A stretch of 64,000 bases of DNA from Aurantimonas marianensis (GCF_024195285.1 NZ_JALHBS010000053.1:1-64000), one strand, 5' to 3'; shown: positions 36,555 through 45,557, counted from the first letter of the stretch. Notes: generated from the sequence alone by a model not told the origin. Numbers and translations are program-made.

Positions 36555-36797
36555 ATGCCGACGATCCTTCGCATCAAGGGGTTCCGGGTGTATTTTTACA
36601 GCCACGAACCCGACGAGCCGCCGCATGTCCATGTCGACCGGAGTGGTTCGTCGGCGAAATTCTGGCTCGAGAACGTCTCTCTTGCCCGAAATATGGGATT
36701 TTCGGCCAAGGATCTCGGCGAAGTCCAACGATTGGTGCGCGAGCATCGCGACGCGTTTTTGGAGGCGTGGCATGGGTTCTTTGGCGGCAGCCGCTGA
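36555..36797 (+). CDS. DUF4160 protein
   Basis: This 80-residue protein matches the DUF4160 pattern: MPTILRIKGFRVYFYSHEPD, then EPPHVHVDR with conserved histidines, and a C-terminal helix (LVREHRDAFLEAWHGFF). It overlaps the following DUF2442 gene by 26 bases. DUF4160 and DUF2442 genes are frequent partners on mobile or accessory DNA and have been proposed to act together, possibly as a toxin-antitoxin-like pair. The biochemical role is not known. Confidence 0.85.
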   Translation: MPTILRIKGFRVYFYSHEPDEPPHVHVDRSGSSAKFWLENVSLARNMGFSAKDLGEVQRLVREHRDAFLEAWHGFFGGSR

Positions 36798-37032
36798 TAT
36801 TCGGGTGAAAGCGGTTTTTCTCGATGCAGACACGTTGTCCGTCCAACTGATGGACGGGCGAACGATATCTGTACCCTTGGCGTGGTATCCCCGTCTTGCC
36901 GACGCGCCCCCGGAACAACGGGCCGATTGGGAGATTGCCGGGGGTGGCTACGGCATCCACTGGCCGCAGATCGACGAGGATTTGAGCACCGAAGGGTTGC
37001 TGCGCGGCGCGCGGGACGCACAGGCTTCGTAA
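36772..37032 (+). CDS. DUF2442 protein
   Basis: The 86-residue protein carries the DUF2442 core: VKAVFLDADTLSVQLMDGRT, then SVPLAWYPRLADAPPEQRAD and GYGIHWPQIDEDLSTEGLL. It starts inside the DUF4160 gene, so the two are translationally coupled. Its DNA end abuts the remnant of an HNH nuclease gene on the other strand, which suggests it arrived by insertion or recombination there. Confidence 0.87.
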   Translation: MGSLAAAADIRVKAVFLDADTLSVQLMDGRTISVPLAWYPRLADAPPEQRADWEIAGGGYGIHWPQIDEDLSTEGLLRGARDAQAS

Positions 37033-37058
37033 TCGGGAGGTCGCGGAGCGACGTCGCC

Positions 37059-37253
37059 AGGGCGGATATGGGCGGCTTCGACTTCCGCCCTGCCCCCTCC
37101 GTTGATCAATTTCAGCCCTGTGACGGCGCAACGTGCGTCATAAGCCCGCAGCACCACCTGGCGAAAAACGCGATCTCGAACGGTCCGTGAACCCACATAG
37201 CTGACGCGGGCGCGCTCCTGCTCGTACTGGAAAGGCGTCTGCTCCTCCTCCAT
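37059..37253 (-). pseudogene. HNH endonuclease remnant
   Basis: About 65 codons on the minus strand match an HNH nuclease family: YEQERARVSYVGSRTVRDRV, then CAVTGLKLINGGG and AEVEAAHIRP. The reading then departs from the family where the DUF2442 3' end begins, so the conserved C-terminal half is missing. The N-terminal part also lacks the usual upstream domain. The piece looks like a relic cut by the accessory insertion. Confidence 0.65.
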
Positions 37254-37302
37254 CCCGGTGACGCGAGTGGGCCCGTCGATTGGCGAAACCGTCCAACATT
37301 GT

Positions 37303-37419
37303 CGTCATCCCGGCCTTGAGCCGGGATCCATGCCAAGCCGCATGAGCCGCCAATTCGTCACCCGGACAGTATGGGAATAAAACTCGCGGCATGGGTCCCG
37401 GCTCAAGGCCGGAATGACG
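37303..37419. repeat. Inverted repeat pair, 32-bp arms
   Basis: Arms at 37303-37334 and 37388-37419 are inverted copies with two mismatches, separated by 53 bases. Each arm contains CCGGCCTTGAGCCGG or its complement and a CATGCC end. Such GTCATxCCGGxCTTGAxCCGG blocks are widespread repeats between genes of alphaproteobacteria. The arms could form a long cruciform or RNA stem. Confidence 0.8.
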
Positions 37420-38208
37420 GGGTTTGGATGCCGGCGCCCCTTTCTTCTACGGGCGATGGAAGGTCCGTGCGCTTTCTCAAAACCGCGCCACCCCGTCGAA
37501 ATCTTTCTCCCCACCCTTTTCCCCTCCCGCATACTCCCCTGACCGCCGGCCCACGAAACGGGCGCGAATGATCACCGGGATCGTTCGTTGGGCCAAGGGG
37601 AGCAATCCCTGGCGGTGCGGTGTCCGCGACGGGGCTTCTTCCGGAGAAGACCCGGCCCGGACGACCCTTTGCTCCGCCGGACCGTCCCCCACTAACGAGG
37701 GGTCCGCGGATCGGTCCGCTTGAGGCCCCGCAAGGGCCGAAGAGCCGGCAGCGCATGGCGCCCCATGAAAGTGCGGGGGGCGCCGTGTCGAAGGGTCGCA
37801 CAAACGCCGCGCGGGATGCCGGAGGCGGACCGCATGACTTTAAACCAGTCGGAGGGTTCGCCTCCGGCGTCCCGCCGCCTCTCCCGAGCATCGCGAGGGA
37901 AGGCGGCGACCAGGGACCCGCCAGCGACGAGTTCCGCGAGGAGCTTAAGGGCGGGACAAGAAATGCTGGCCCGCCAGCGACGAGCTTCGCGAGGAGCTAA
38001 GGGCGGGACAAGAAATGCTGGCCCCTCAGCGAGCCGCAAGGCGAAGCTTAAGGAGGGGACAGAGAATCGAAGCGAAGCGGAAGAAGGAGGAGCCATCGCC
38101 GGGGAATGCTGACGCCGGCCGTGAACGCGGTGCGGGCGATGACGCGCGCCCTTGATCTTCGCGGTCCCGCTCCCACCGTTGACGCAACGAAAAGCGAGGC
38201 CGAGGGAT
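37420..38208. other. Unexplained structured and repeated region
   Basis: These 790 bases hold no protein I can support, although several frames stay open because of high GC. Distinct stems are GGCGCCCC/GGGGCGCC (37757-37764 with 37777-37784) and GCCGGAGGCG/CGCCTCCGGC (37818-37827 with 37859-37868, with an inner GACT/AGTC pair). A tandem repeat follows at 37917-38072. The last part leads into the mechanosensitive channel gene. It may be a non-coding RNA, a dead mobile element or both. Confidence 0.6.
37917..38072. repeat. Tandem repeat, about 53-bp unit, nearly three copies
   Basis: Copy 1 (37917-37969) and copy 2 (37970-38021) differ by only a few bases. A third copy (38022 to about 38072) is degenerate. 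Each contains GCGAGGAGCT, AAGGGCGGGACAAGAAATGC and a CCCGCC that can pair with GGCGGG. Lengths of 53 and 52 are not multiples of three, which argues against a coding repeat. Confidence 0.8.
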
Positions 38209-40020
38209 ATGACCCGACCGACCGACAGGATGAGAACACGCCGCCTGACGATAGCGTTTATGGCGCTGCTGGTGATGCTGCTCACCAGCCTCATCCCGCC
38301 GGAAGCCGCGGCGCAATTGCTGCCCGGCGGCGGATCGGCCGCGGATAACGGCGGCAGTTCCGAACCGGGTTCGGGCTCCGACGAGCCGAGCCGCTACTGG
38401 TGGCGTATCGACGCACTGAACCCCTCTCTGCCCGCCCCGCCCGCGACCCTGCGGCGCGACACGCCGCGCATCGCTCTCGAAGGCTTCATCGACGCGGCCG
38501 AGCGAAAGGACTTCGCCACCGCGTCGCAGCTGCTGAATTTCGCGCTGCTGCCCGAGCAGCCGACGCCGGAACGCGCGGCCGAACTCGCCCGGATGCTGTA
38601 CGAGGTCCTCAATCGCAAGCTGTGGATCGACTGGGCCGCCCTGCCCGACCGGCCGGACGGCGTCGATGTCGTCGCCGCGAGCAGTTCACCCTTTGCCGGC
38701 GAACCGCGCCGGGCAATCAGACTGGGCATCATCGATCTCGAGGGCCGGCCCGTGTCGATCTGGATCGAGCGCCTGAAACCGAGGAATGGCGAACCGGTCT
38801 GGCTGATCGCCGGCGAAAGCGTCGCGCGAACCGAAGCGCTATATCTGCGCCACGGCCCCAAGGATTTCGAGCGCCGTCTGCCCGAGTGGTTGCTGCAGCC
38901 CTCGGCCTTCGGCCTGCCGCTGTGGCAGATCGTCGGCTTTCCGCTGATCCTGGTCGGCGGGCTTGCCGTCGGCTGGATCGCTTTCCGCCTGGTGGGTTCC
39001 GCACAGCGTCCGGTGCGCAATCGACAATGGCTCAACCGGGTCGTCGAGCGGGCCCGGCTGCCAGTCGCGCTTTTGGCCAGCGCCGGATTGATCTGGTGGC
39101 TGACATCGTCGCTGCTGTCGTTCACCGGACCGCTCAACACGCTGCTCGCCCCCCTGCTTCTGGGACTGATCGTGATCGCGGTGACCCTCGGCATACTGCG
39201 CGTCCTCGATATTCTGCTCGACGTCTTCGCCTCTCGCTATATCGAGGACGTCAGCGAAGAGGAGAATTCCGAGGCGCGCCGGCTGCTGACCAATCTTTCG
39301 GTGCTGCGCCGGGTGATCATCCTGGTCGCCTTCCTGGTCGGCGCCGGCGCGCTGATCATCCAGCTCAATCTGTCGCAAACGCTGGGCGTCTCGCTGCTCG
39401 CGTCGGCCGGCATACTGACGCTGATCCTCGGCTTCGCCGCTCAGACCGTACTCGGCAACATTCTCGCCTCGATCCAGATCGCGATCGCCAAGCCGATCCG
39501 CATCGGCGACGCGGTCTTCTACGAGGGGGCTTGGGGTTACGTCGAGGAGATCAACTACACCTATGTGCTGATCCGCATCTGGGACGAACGGCGTTTCGTC
39601 GTGCCGGTGCGGTATTTCGTTTCCAACCCGTTCGAGAACTGGTCGATCCGCAATCCCGGTATCGTCAAGCCGGTCGAATTGCAGCTCGACTATCGCGCCG
39701 ACATTGCCGAGTTGCGTCAGGTCTTCGAGGCGATGCTGCGCGACGACGAGGATTGGGACGAGGAACAGGAGCCCAAGATTCTGGTGATCGCTCAGGACGC
39801 GGAAGCGATGACGGTCCGCTTCTACTTGAGCGCCAAGGATTCCTCGGCCGCCTGGAACCTTCACTGTCGCATCCGCGAAAAGCTGATCCACCATATCGGC
39901 ACGCAATCGGACTGGTTCCTGCCACGCCAGCGGGTCGCCAGCGTCGGCGACGGCACGGATGCGGCAAAAGCGGGTGCCGCCACGCAGATCGGCGCTGAAG
40001 CGGCTTCGGTCGAGGCATGA
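38209..40020 (+). CDS. MscS-family mechanosensitive channel protein
   Basis: The 603-residue membrane protein has a signal-like first helix (about residues 10-32) and a periplasmic domain (about 35-225). Several membrane helices follow, then an MscS pore and beta domain (about 370-560). The pore helix region is SLLASAGILTLILGFAAQTV, then LGNILASIQIAIAKPIRIGD, and the beta domain has GYVEEINYTYVLIRIWDERR and VPVRYFVSNPFENWS. It would release solutes on hypo-osmotic shock or act as a small-conductance channel. The ATG at 38209 is used; an ATG at 38230 is also possible. Confidence 0.9.
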   Translation: MTRPTDRMRTRRLTIAFMALLVMLLTSLIPPEAAAQLLPGGGSAADNGGSSEPGSGSDEPSRYWWRIDALNPSLPAPPATLRRDTPRIALEGFIDAAERKDFATASQLLNFALLPEQPTPERAAELARMLYEVLNRKLWIDWAALPDRPDGVDVVAASSSPFAGEPRRAIRLGIIDLEGRPVSIWIERLKPRNGEPVWLIAGESVARTEALYLRHGPKDFERRLPEWLLQPSAFGLPLWQIVGFPLILVGGLAVGWIAFRLVGSAQRPVRNRQWLNRVVERARLPVALLASAGLIWWLTSSLLSFTGPLNTLLAPLLLGLIVIAVTLGILRVLDILLDVFASRYIEDVSEEENSEARRLLTNLSVLRRVIILVAFLVGAGALIIQLNLSQTLGVSLLASAGILTLILGFAAQTVLGNILASIQIAIAKPIRIGDAVFYEGAWGYVEEINYTYVLIRIWDERRFVVPVRYFVSNPFENWSIRNPGIVKPVELQLDYRADIAELRQVFEAMLRDDEDWDEEQEPKILVIAQDAEAMTVRFYLSAKDSSAAWNLHCRIREKLIHHIGTQSDWFLPRQRVASVGDGTDAAKAGAATQIGAEAASVEA

Positions 40021-40043
40021 CGGCGCCGCGCTTCGCCGCCGCC

Positions 40044-40316
40044 TCAATCGGCGCTGGGCAGCCGCCGCATGGTGAATTCGATCTCGCCTTCAGGCAATTG
40101 CCGCCAGCTCTCCACCGAGGTCCAGTAGGCGGCCTTGGGGTAGCGGTCGAACCATTCGCGCGCCTTGATGCGCGCCGCCTCGCGCGGCAGGGTAAAGGTC
40201 TCCCGCACGAAACTGTCGCTCCCCTGTCCGCGGATGCGCCCGGCCGCGCGGTCGTGGCGGGTTTCGTGCAGTCGTCTGGCAAGACCGTCGAGCGGCGGGC
40301 GGGTGAGCCGGGACAT
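40044..40316 (-). CDS. Conserved small hypothetical protein next to hemF
   Basis: I cannot name the family. The 90-residue protein is basic at the start (MSRLTRPPLDGLARRLHETR) and then has FTLPREAARIKAREWFDRYP, followed by KAAYWTSVESWRQLPEGEIE and FTMRRLP. The end looks like a compact alpha/beta domain, and similar small proteins accompany hemF in rhizobial genomes. The ATG at 40316 starts the conserved part. It is divergent from hemF, with about 290 bases between, and convergent with the channel gene. Confidence 0.65.
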   Translation of the reverse strand: MSRLTRPPLDGLARRLHETRHDRAAGRIRGQGSDSFVRETFTLPREAARIKAREWFDRYPKAAYWTSVESWRQLPEGEIEFTMRRLPSAD

Positions 40317-40604
40317 GGACTTTCTCTGAGATCGCGATCGGGCGGCCGAAAAAACGATAGCCGTCCGGAACGACTTTTGCGAATCGCCACCCGCCAATGA
40401 CGAGCGGGGCATTCATCACCGCGGCGAGGCCCCCGGCTTGGCTGCCATGTTCGCGAACCCGTTTGCCGCGTGTGGAACTTGGCATTGCGCTCACCGTCTC
40501 CAGATGCGATTGCCGCGAAATAGGGCGGCGGCGCCGACGCCTTGCCCGCCGCGCCGAACGAACAAATCGCCGGGCAGTTCCCGGCATATGAGAGTGACCG
40601 CCGC

Positions 40605-41513
40605 ATGGAAAAGCCGAACCTGCCCGAGGGGCTGCCGGATGATATCGACGCCAAGAAGGCGACAGCGCAGGCCTGGTTCGAGGTGCTGCGCGACCGCCTC
40701 TGCGCCGTGTTCGAAGAACTCGAGGAAGGATTCGGCGAAGAGACCGGGCTCGCGGCCGGGAAGTTCGAGCGCACCGCGTGGTCGCGGGAGGGCGATGGCG
40801 GCGGCGGCCTGATGTCGATGATGCACGGCCGGGTGTTCGAGAAAGTCGGCGTCCATACCTCGACCGTCCATGGCGAATTCTCGCCGGAGTTCCGCAAGCA
40901 GATCCCCGGCGCCGAGGAGGACCCGACCTTCTGGGCGTCCGGCATCTCGCTGATCGCCCATATGCGCAATCCCAACGTTCCGGCGGTCCACATGAACACC
41001 CGCATGGTCGTGACCACGCGTCAGTGGTTCGGCGGCGGCGCCGACCTCACCCCGACGCTCGACCGGCGCCGCACCGACGACGATCGCGATACCCTCGCCT
41101 TCCACAAGGCGCTGAAATTCGTCTGCGACCGGCACGCCGGTGTCGCCGACTACAGCCGCTTCAAGGAATGGTGCGACGAATATTTCTACCTTCCGCACCG
41201 CGGCGAGGCGCGCGGCGTCGGCGGCATCTTCTATGATTGGCTGCACTCGTCAGAGGAGCAAGGCGGCTGGGACGCGGACTTTGCCTTTACCCGCGACGTC
41301 GGCAAGGCGTTTCTGGTGGTCTATCCGCACATCGTGCGCCAGAACGTTCTTCAGCCCTATACAGAGGCGGACCGTGAAGAGCAGCTGATCCGCCGCGGCC
41401 GCTATGTCGAGTATAATCTCCTTTACGACCGCGGCACGCTGTTCGGCCTCAAGACCGGCGGCAACGTCGCCTCGATCCTGTCGTCGATGCCGCCGATCGT
41501 GAAGTGGCCCTGA
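40605..41513 (+). CDS. hemF: HemF, oxygen-dependent coproporphyrinogen III oxidase
   Basis: HemF converts coproporphyrinogen III to protoporphyrinogen IX in heme synthesis, using O2. The 302-residue protein contains the family sequences [40 protein letters not shown] and [47 protein letters not shown] and the C-terminal [10 protein letters not shown] complete the set. The ATG at 40605 is preferred over an earlier in-frame codon. No FNR or Irr box was recognised upstream. Confidence 0.97.
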   Translation: MEKPNLPEGLPDDIDAKKATAQAWFEVLRDRLCAVFEELEEGFGEETGLAAGKFERTAWSREGDGGGGLMSMMHGRVFEKVGVHTSTVHGEFSPEFRKQIPGAEEDPTFWASGISLIAHMRNPNVPAVHMNTRMVVTTRQWFGGGADLTPTLDRRRTDDDRDTLAFHKALKFVCDRHAGVADYSRFKEWCDEYFYLPHRGEARGVGGIFYDWLHSSEEQGGWDADFAFTRDVGKAFLVVYPHIVRQNVLQPYTEADREEQLIRRGRYVEYNLLYDRGTLFGLKTGGNVASILSSMPPIVKWP

Positions 41514-41550
41514 CTTGTAATTTTTTAACGAAATGTAAATCTGTTTAATT

Positions 41551-41570
41551 GATTCGGCGTTTCACGAATC
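41551..41570. promoter_or_regulatory. Inverted repeat GATTCG-N8-CGAATC in the DUF1059 promoter
   Basis: The arms at 41551-41556 and 41565-41570 are perfect inverted copies in an AT-rich stretch, 31 bases before the DUF1059 start. They overlap a possible promoter (TTGATT, 17 bases, TATGTG). A near-CtrA motif (TTAA-N7-TAAA, 41525-41539) lies just upstream. The regulator is unknown. Confidence 0.35.
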
Positions 41571-41600
41571 GTATGTGTAGCTGATCAGGGAGGATCATTC

Positions 41601-41777
41601 ATGTACGAACTAGATTGTGCCGGCATCATTCCCGGCTGCCAACGGGTCATCCGAGCGGAGAGCCAGGCCGAGGTGGTTCGGCGGGCCGTCGTTCAGGCCA
41701 AGCAGCTCGGCGTCGACCGGATTTCGCCGATGATGCTGGATTCGTTCCGGACGAAGACCCACGAGCTGTTGAACTAG
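41601..41777 (+). CDS. DUF1059 small protein
   Basis: This 58-residue protein was found by reading the stretch between hemF and the terminator. It begins MYELDCAGIIPGCQRVIRAE, then SQAEVVRRAVVQAKQLGVDR, and ends with THELLN. The Cys-x8-Cys spacing and the VIRAES segment match the small DUF1059 proteins found across bacteria. A GGGAGG ribosome-binding site lies eight bases before the ATG. A strong terminator follows, so it is probably a monocistronic, well-expressed gene. Its function is unknown. Confidence 0.85.
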   Translation: MYELDCAGIIPGCQRVIRAESQAEVVRRAVVQAKQLGVDRISPMMLDSFRTKTHELLN

Positions 41778-41815
41778 GCTTCAGCCGTTCGAATTGGGGC
41801 GATGTGAAACTGCGA

Positions 41816-41839
41816 AGCGGGCCGGCGGCCCGCTTTTTT
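41816..41839 (+). terminator. Rho-independent terminator after DUF1059
   Basis: AGCGGGCC (41816-41823) pairs with GGCCCGCT (41827-41834) around a 3-base loop and runs into TTTTTT. It lies about 40 bases after the DUF1059 stop and points away from the convergent cca gene. Confidence 0.9.
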
Positions 41840-41869
41840 GTTGCAGCGATTGTACCGACCGCCGCTCTT

Positions 41870-43111
41870 TCAAAGGCGGGACATCAAGGTCTTGCCGTCG
41901 AGCACGAAGCCGCTCTCGGCCCAGAGCCGACGAAGCCGGTTCAGCGCCTCGCCCATGTCGGGTCCCGGCGCGATGCCCGCCCGTTTCAGATCCTCGCCAT
42001 TGACCGGAAATTCGGGCGGGTCGAAACGTTCCGCGGCGTCCAGCTGGCGGGCTAGCGTCGCCACCGCCGTCAGCGATTGTTGCGTGCCTTCCGCCTTGGC
42101 TCGCGCCGCCGCTAGACCTAGGCGCAGCCGATCGACGATCGACGATCGATCGCCAAAATAAAGCCGCGTGCGCAATGCCGCCTCGCTCTCGTCCGGCCGC
42201 GCCGGCTCGGCGTGCGCGAAGGCAACGATACGGTCGCGCTCGGCGTTGGAAAAGCGCAGCCGCCTGGCCATTTCGGTCAGCCGCGCGGCATCGGGCGGCA
42301 CGATCGCCGCCAGCCGCAGCATCGGATCGGCAGCCCAACCGAGGGCCCGCTCGGCGTCGACCAGCGGATGAATGGCGTCGATCCCCCATCGCTCGGTCTC
42401 CGGCAAGACGGCCGTCAGCACCCCGGTCTGGCGCATCCACAAGAGCGCGCGCGACGGATCGGGCGCGGACAGGAGCTTGCGCAGTTCCGACCAGACCCGC
42501 TCCGGCGAAAGACCCGCCAATCCATCCTTCAGCCGCGTCGCCGCCCGGATTCCCTCGGTATCCGGCCGGCCTTTTCCGTAGAAGGCGAAGAACCGGAAGA
42601 ACCGCAAGATGCGCAGATAGTCCTCGCGAATCCGCATCTCCGCATCGCCGATGAAGCGCAGGGTCTGGCTGGCGATATCGGGAATGCCGCCGACGAGGTC
42701 GATCACCGTTCCGTCCGCCCGGCAATACAGCGCGTTGATCGTGAAGTCCCGGCGCTCGGCGTCGGCCTGCCAGTCGCGGCCGAAGCGAACGGTGGCGCGG
42801 CGCCCATCGGTTTCGACGTCCTGCCTGAGCGTCGTCACCTCGTAGGCCCGCTTTGGCGTGACCACCGTTACCGTCCCGTGCTCGATGCCCGTGGGCACGG
42901 CGCGAAAGCCCGCGGCCTCGACCCGCCGCACGGTCTCCTCGGGGATCGTGGTCGTCGCCACATCGACGTCGGTGACCGGTTGATCGAGGATTGAGTTGCG
43001 CACCGCGCCGCCGACGACACGCGCTTCTTCGCCGTCATGCGACAGCGCCGACAACAGCGATTGCAGCGACGCGGATTTCAGCCAAGGCGCATCGATCGTC
43101 GTCACGGTCAT
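41870..43111 (-). CDS. cca: CCA tRNA nucleotidyltransferase / poly(A) polymerase family
   Basis: The enzyme adds or repairs the 3' CCA of tRNAs. The 413-residue protein has the class II nucleotidyltransferase head, with VVGGAVRNSILDQPVTDVDV (catalytic DVD), then ATTTIPEE, GIEHGTVTVV, RRDFTINALYC and the RIREDYLRILRFFRFFAFYG helix region. A helical tail follows. The ATG at 43111 begins MTVTTIDAPWLKSASL and overlaps the stop of the NUDIX gene by four bases. The three-gene operon DUF1285-NUDIX-cca is typical of rhizobia. Confidence 0.94.
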   Translation of the reverse strand: MTVTTIDAPWLKSASLQSLLSALSHDGEEARVVGGAVRNSILDQPVTDVDVATTTIPEETVRRVEAAGFRAVPTGIEHGTVTVVTPKRAYEVTTLRQDVETDGRRATVRFGRDWQADAERRDFTINALYCRADGTVIDLVGGIPDIASQTLRFIGDAEMRIREDYLRILRFFRFFAFYGKGRPDTEGIRAATRLKDGLAGLSPERVWSELRKLLSAPDPSRALLWMRQTGVLTAVLPETERWGIDAIHPLVDAERALGWAADPMLRLAAIVPPDAARLTEMARRLRFSNAERDRIVAFAHAEPARPDESEAALRTRLYFGDRSSIVDRLRLGLAAARAKAEGTQQSLTAVATLARQLDAAERFDPPEFPVNGEDLKRAGIAPGPDMGEALNRLRRLWAESGFVLDGKTLMSRL

Positions 43112-43755
43112 GCATAGAGCCTTTCGTAGAGGGTGCGGATGATGCCGGCGGTGACACCCCAGATGAAGCGCTCGCCGAAGGGCATCACATAGTAGCGCCG
43201 CTCGGTGCCCTGCCAGATGCGACTTTCCTGGCTGTGATTGGCTTCCGTCATCAAGAATCCGAGCGGCACCTCGAACACGTCCTCGGCCGGATTGGCGGTG
43301 ATTCGAAAGCCCGGCCGGACGACGGCGACGACCGGGGTGATGCGAAAGCCGGTGGTCGTCAGGTAGCGCGGCAATCGGCCGATCGGCTCGATGTGGTCCG
43401 GATCGAGGGCGATCTCCTCGGTACTTTCGCGGATTGCCGCCGCTTCCGGGGAAGCGTCGTCCGGATCGACGGAGCCGCCGGGAAAGGCGATCTGGCCGGA
43501 ATGTTTGCGCAAATGGTCGGCCCGCTTGGTCAGAATGAGCGTCGCGCCGTCTGCATGCTCGACGACGGGAACCAGAACCGCGGCCTCGCGCGCCTCGGCC
43601 CGCTCCATCAGCTGGACGAGATCGGGATTGAGCAGATGGTCGCCATATTCGCGCGTTTCTCCTCCGCCCCCACCGCGCGTCCCCATCCGGGCGCGCAGGT
43701 CGGCTGCGGTAAAACCCGCGTGATGCAACATATCGCCTGGCATCGCCGTCCTCAT
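43108..43755 (-). CDS. NUDIX hydrolase, CoA pyrophosphatase-like
   Basis: The 215-residue protein hydrolyses nucleoside-diphosphate-linked compounds; its closest type is the CoA pyrophosphatase (NudL/YeaB). The NUDIX box is visible as FPGGSVDPDDASPEAAAIRE and STEEIALD, and the N-terminal VLVPVVEHADGATLILTKRA and HLRKHSGQIAFPGG region is characteristic of this subfamily. Stop and start overlaps of four bases on both sides indicate tight coupling with DUF1285 and cca. Confidence 0.88.
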   Translation of the reverse strand: MRTAMPGDMLHHAGFTAADLRARMGTRGGGGGETREYGDHLLNPDLVQLMERAEAREAAVLVPVVEHADGATLILTKRADHLRKHSGQIAFPGGSVDPDDASPEAAAIRESTEEIALDPDHIEPIGRLPRYLTTTGFRITPVVAVVRPGFRITANPAEDVFEVPLGFLMTEANHSQESRIWQGTERRYYVMPFGERFIWGVTAGIIRTLYERLYA

Positions 43756-44339
43756 GCGGCACCTTCAGCTGGAATCTCGAAGACTCCGCCACCGGAGCGG
43801 ACAACCTGCCGCTCGCCATCGGCTTTGCTCAACGGCTCGACGAAATCGGCGAGATCGAAGGCCAGAGCCCGGGTCAGCCGCGCCTCGAGCCGCCCGCGCA
43901 CCGTCACATAGGGACGAAATTCGCCGTTCTCGCCGATCGCAAAGCGCAGCGGGTGTTCCGGACCGGCTTCGACGACGTCGCCGACATCGGTGCGAAAGGT
44001 CAGCACCGGCTCGCCCTCCTTCAATCCGCGGCTCATCTCGACCGCCTGGAAATGCGCGTCCTCGACCGTAATCCCCAGCTTTTCCACCGGGGTGACGAGA
44101 TAGGTCCGGCCATCCTCGTCCTTGCGCAGCACCGTGGAGAACAGCCGCACCAGGGCAGGCCGGCCGATCGGCGACCCCATATAGGTCCAGCTGCCGTCGG
44201 CGCGGATCACCATGTCGATGTCGCCGCAATGGGCCGGATTCCAACGCTCGACGGGTGGTGCCCCCTTGCCGGCACGCTCAGCGCGGGAGATGAGCGCCGC
44301 AAGGCTGATGCCGCCGGCATTCGATGTCGCCTCTTGCAT
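43752..44339 (-). CDS. DUF1285 protein
   Basis: This 195-residue conserved protein matches DUF1285: VERWNPAHCGDIDMVIRADG, GSPIGRPALVRLFSTVLRKD, then YLVTPVEKLGITVEDAHFQA and FRPYVTVRGRLEARLTRAL. The ATG at 44339 has an AGGGGAG ribosome-binding site just upstream; an earlier TTG would lie upstream of that site. It heads the operon with the NUDIX and cca genes and diverges from the MoxR operon. No reaction is known. Confidence 0.85.
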   Translation of the reverse strand: MQEATSNAGGISLAALISRAERAGKGAPPVERWNPAHCGDIDMVIRADGSWTYMGSPIGRPALVRLFSTVLRKDEDGRTYLVTPVEKLGITVEDAHFQAVEMSRGLKEGEPVLTFRTDVGDVVEAGPEHPLRFAIGENGEFRPYVTVRGRLEARLTRALAFDLADFVEPLSKADGERQVVRSGGGVFEIPAEGAA

Positions 44340-44533
44340 GTTTCTCCCCTTACGCGGCAATCGGTCCCATATAGGGGCCGGTCTTATTTTGGCCGGGCTT
44401 CGCAGTCACGAAATAGTTGTCGGACCCTTGCTTGCCAGGAGCGGCGGGAGCCGTTTCCATGTTACGATTCCGCTTCGGCTTCGTGCCCTCCCGACGCGGC
44501 GCCCAGCGACAATTCCTCGACGGAGAACTCCTG

Positions 44534-45544
44534 ATGACGATGATGCAGCCCCAGGAGGCGCCCCTCAGCAACGACGCGGTCATCGCGATGGCGGAAACCG
44601 CGCTCGCCGATATCGCCAAGGTGCGCGATTCGGTCGGTCGGGTCATCTTCGGCCAGGAAAGCGTCGTCGAACAAAGCCTCATCGCCATCCTCGCCGGCGG
44701 CCACGCGCTACTCGTCGGCGTGCCGGGCCTTGCCAAGACCAAGCTCGTCGACACGCTCGGCGTCGCCCTCGGCCTCGACGCGCGACGCATCCAGTTCACG
44801 CCGGACCTGATGCCGTCGGACATCGTCGGCACCGAGGTGATGGACCAGGACGAAACCGGACGTCGGTCCTTCCGCTATGTGAAGGGGCCGGTCTTCGCCC
44901 AGCTCCTGATGGCCGACGAGATCAACCGCGCCTCGCCGCGCACCCAGTCGGCGTTGCTGCAGGCGATGCAGGAGTATCACGTCACGGTCGCCGGCGAGCG
45001 CCACGACCTTCCGGCGCCGTTCCACGTGCTCGCCACGCAAAACCCGCTTGAGCAGGAAGGCACCTATCCGCTGCCGGAAGCCCAACTCGACCGCTTCCTG
45101 ATGCAGGTCGACGTGTATTATCCCGACATCGCGGCCGAGCGCCGCATCCTCGTGGAGACGACCGGCAACGCCGACCAGTCGGCCGAGCCGGTGATGACCG
45201 CCGAGCGCCTGCGCGAAATCCAGTCGCTCATCCGCCGCATGCCGGTCGCCGAGAGCGTCGTCGAGGCGATTCTCCAACTGGTGCGTTCGGCGCGTCCGGG
45301 CAATGGCAGCAGCCACGCCGACACCCATGTCGCCTGGGGTCCTGGCCCGCGCGCGTCGCAGGCGCTGATGACCTGCGTCAGGGCGCGAGCGCTCTATGAC
45401 GGCCGCCTCGCCCCCTCGATCGACGACGTCATGGCGCTGGCCGAGCCGATTCTACAGCACCGCATGGCACTTAATTTCGCGGCTCGGGCCGAGGGTATGA
45501 GCGTGCGCGACGTCATCGGCGCGCTGAAGCGCGACGCGGCCTAG
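44534..45544 (+). CDS. MoxR-family AAA+ ATPase
   Basis: MoxR ATPases are chaperones that help assemble metal or other cofactors into partner proteins, usually with VWA-domain partners. The 336-residue protein has the AAA core with Walker A LLVGVPGLAKTKLVDTLG, Walker B LLMADEINRASPRTQSALLQ, sensor 1 VLATQNPLEQEGTYPLPEAQ and LDRFLMQV. Its lysine in the P-loop (GLAKTK) is as usual for MoxR. The ATG at 44534 with a GGAG ribosome-binding site starts the conserved part. It opens a four-gene operon with DUF58 and BatA-like proteins. Confidence 0.92.
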   Translation: MTMMQPQEAPLSNDAVIAMAETALADIAKVRDSVGRVIFGQESVVEQSLIAILAGGHALLVGVPGLAKTKLVDTLGVALGLDARRIQFTPDLMPSDIVGTEVMDQDETGRRSFRYVKGPVFAQLLMADEINRASPRTQSALLQAMQEYHVTVAGERHDLPAPFHVLATQNPLEQEGTYPLPEAQLDRFLMQVDVYYPDIAAERRILVETTGNADQSAEPVMTAERLREIQSLIRRMPVAESVVEAILQLVRSARPGNGSSHADTHVAWGPGPRASQALMTCVRARALYDGRLAPSIDDVMALAEPILQHRMALNFAARAEGMSVRDVIGALKRDAA

Positions 45545-45557
45545 GGCGGCCGCCGCG

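Noticed and set aside
37692-38294. Minus-strand frame of about 200 codons before the channel gene
   Set aside because: It runs through the tandem repeat, whose unit lengths of 53 and 52 break the period, and into the start of the channel gene. No family or ribosome-binding site supports it.
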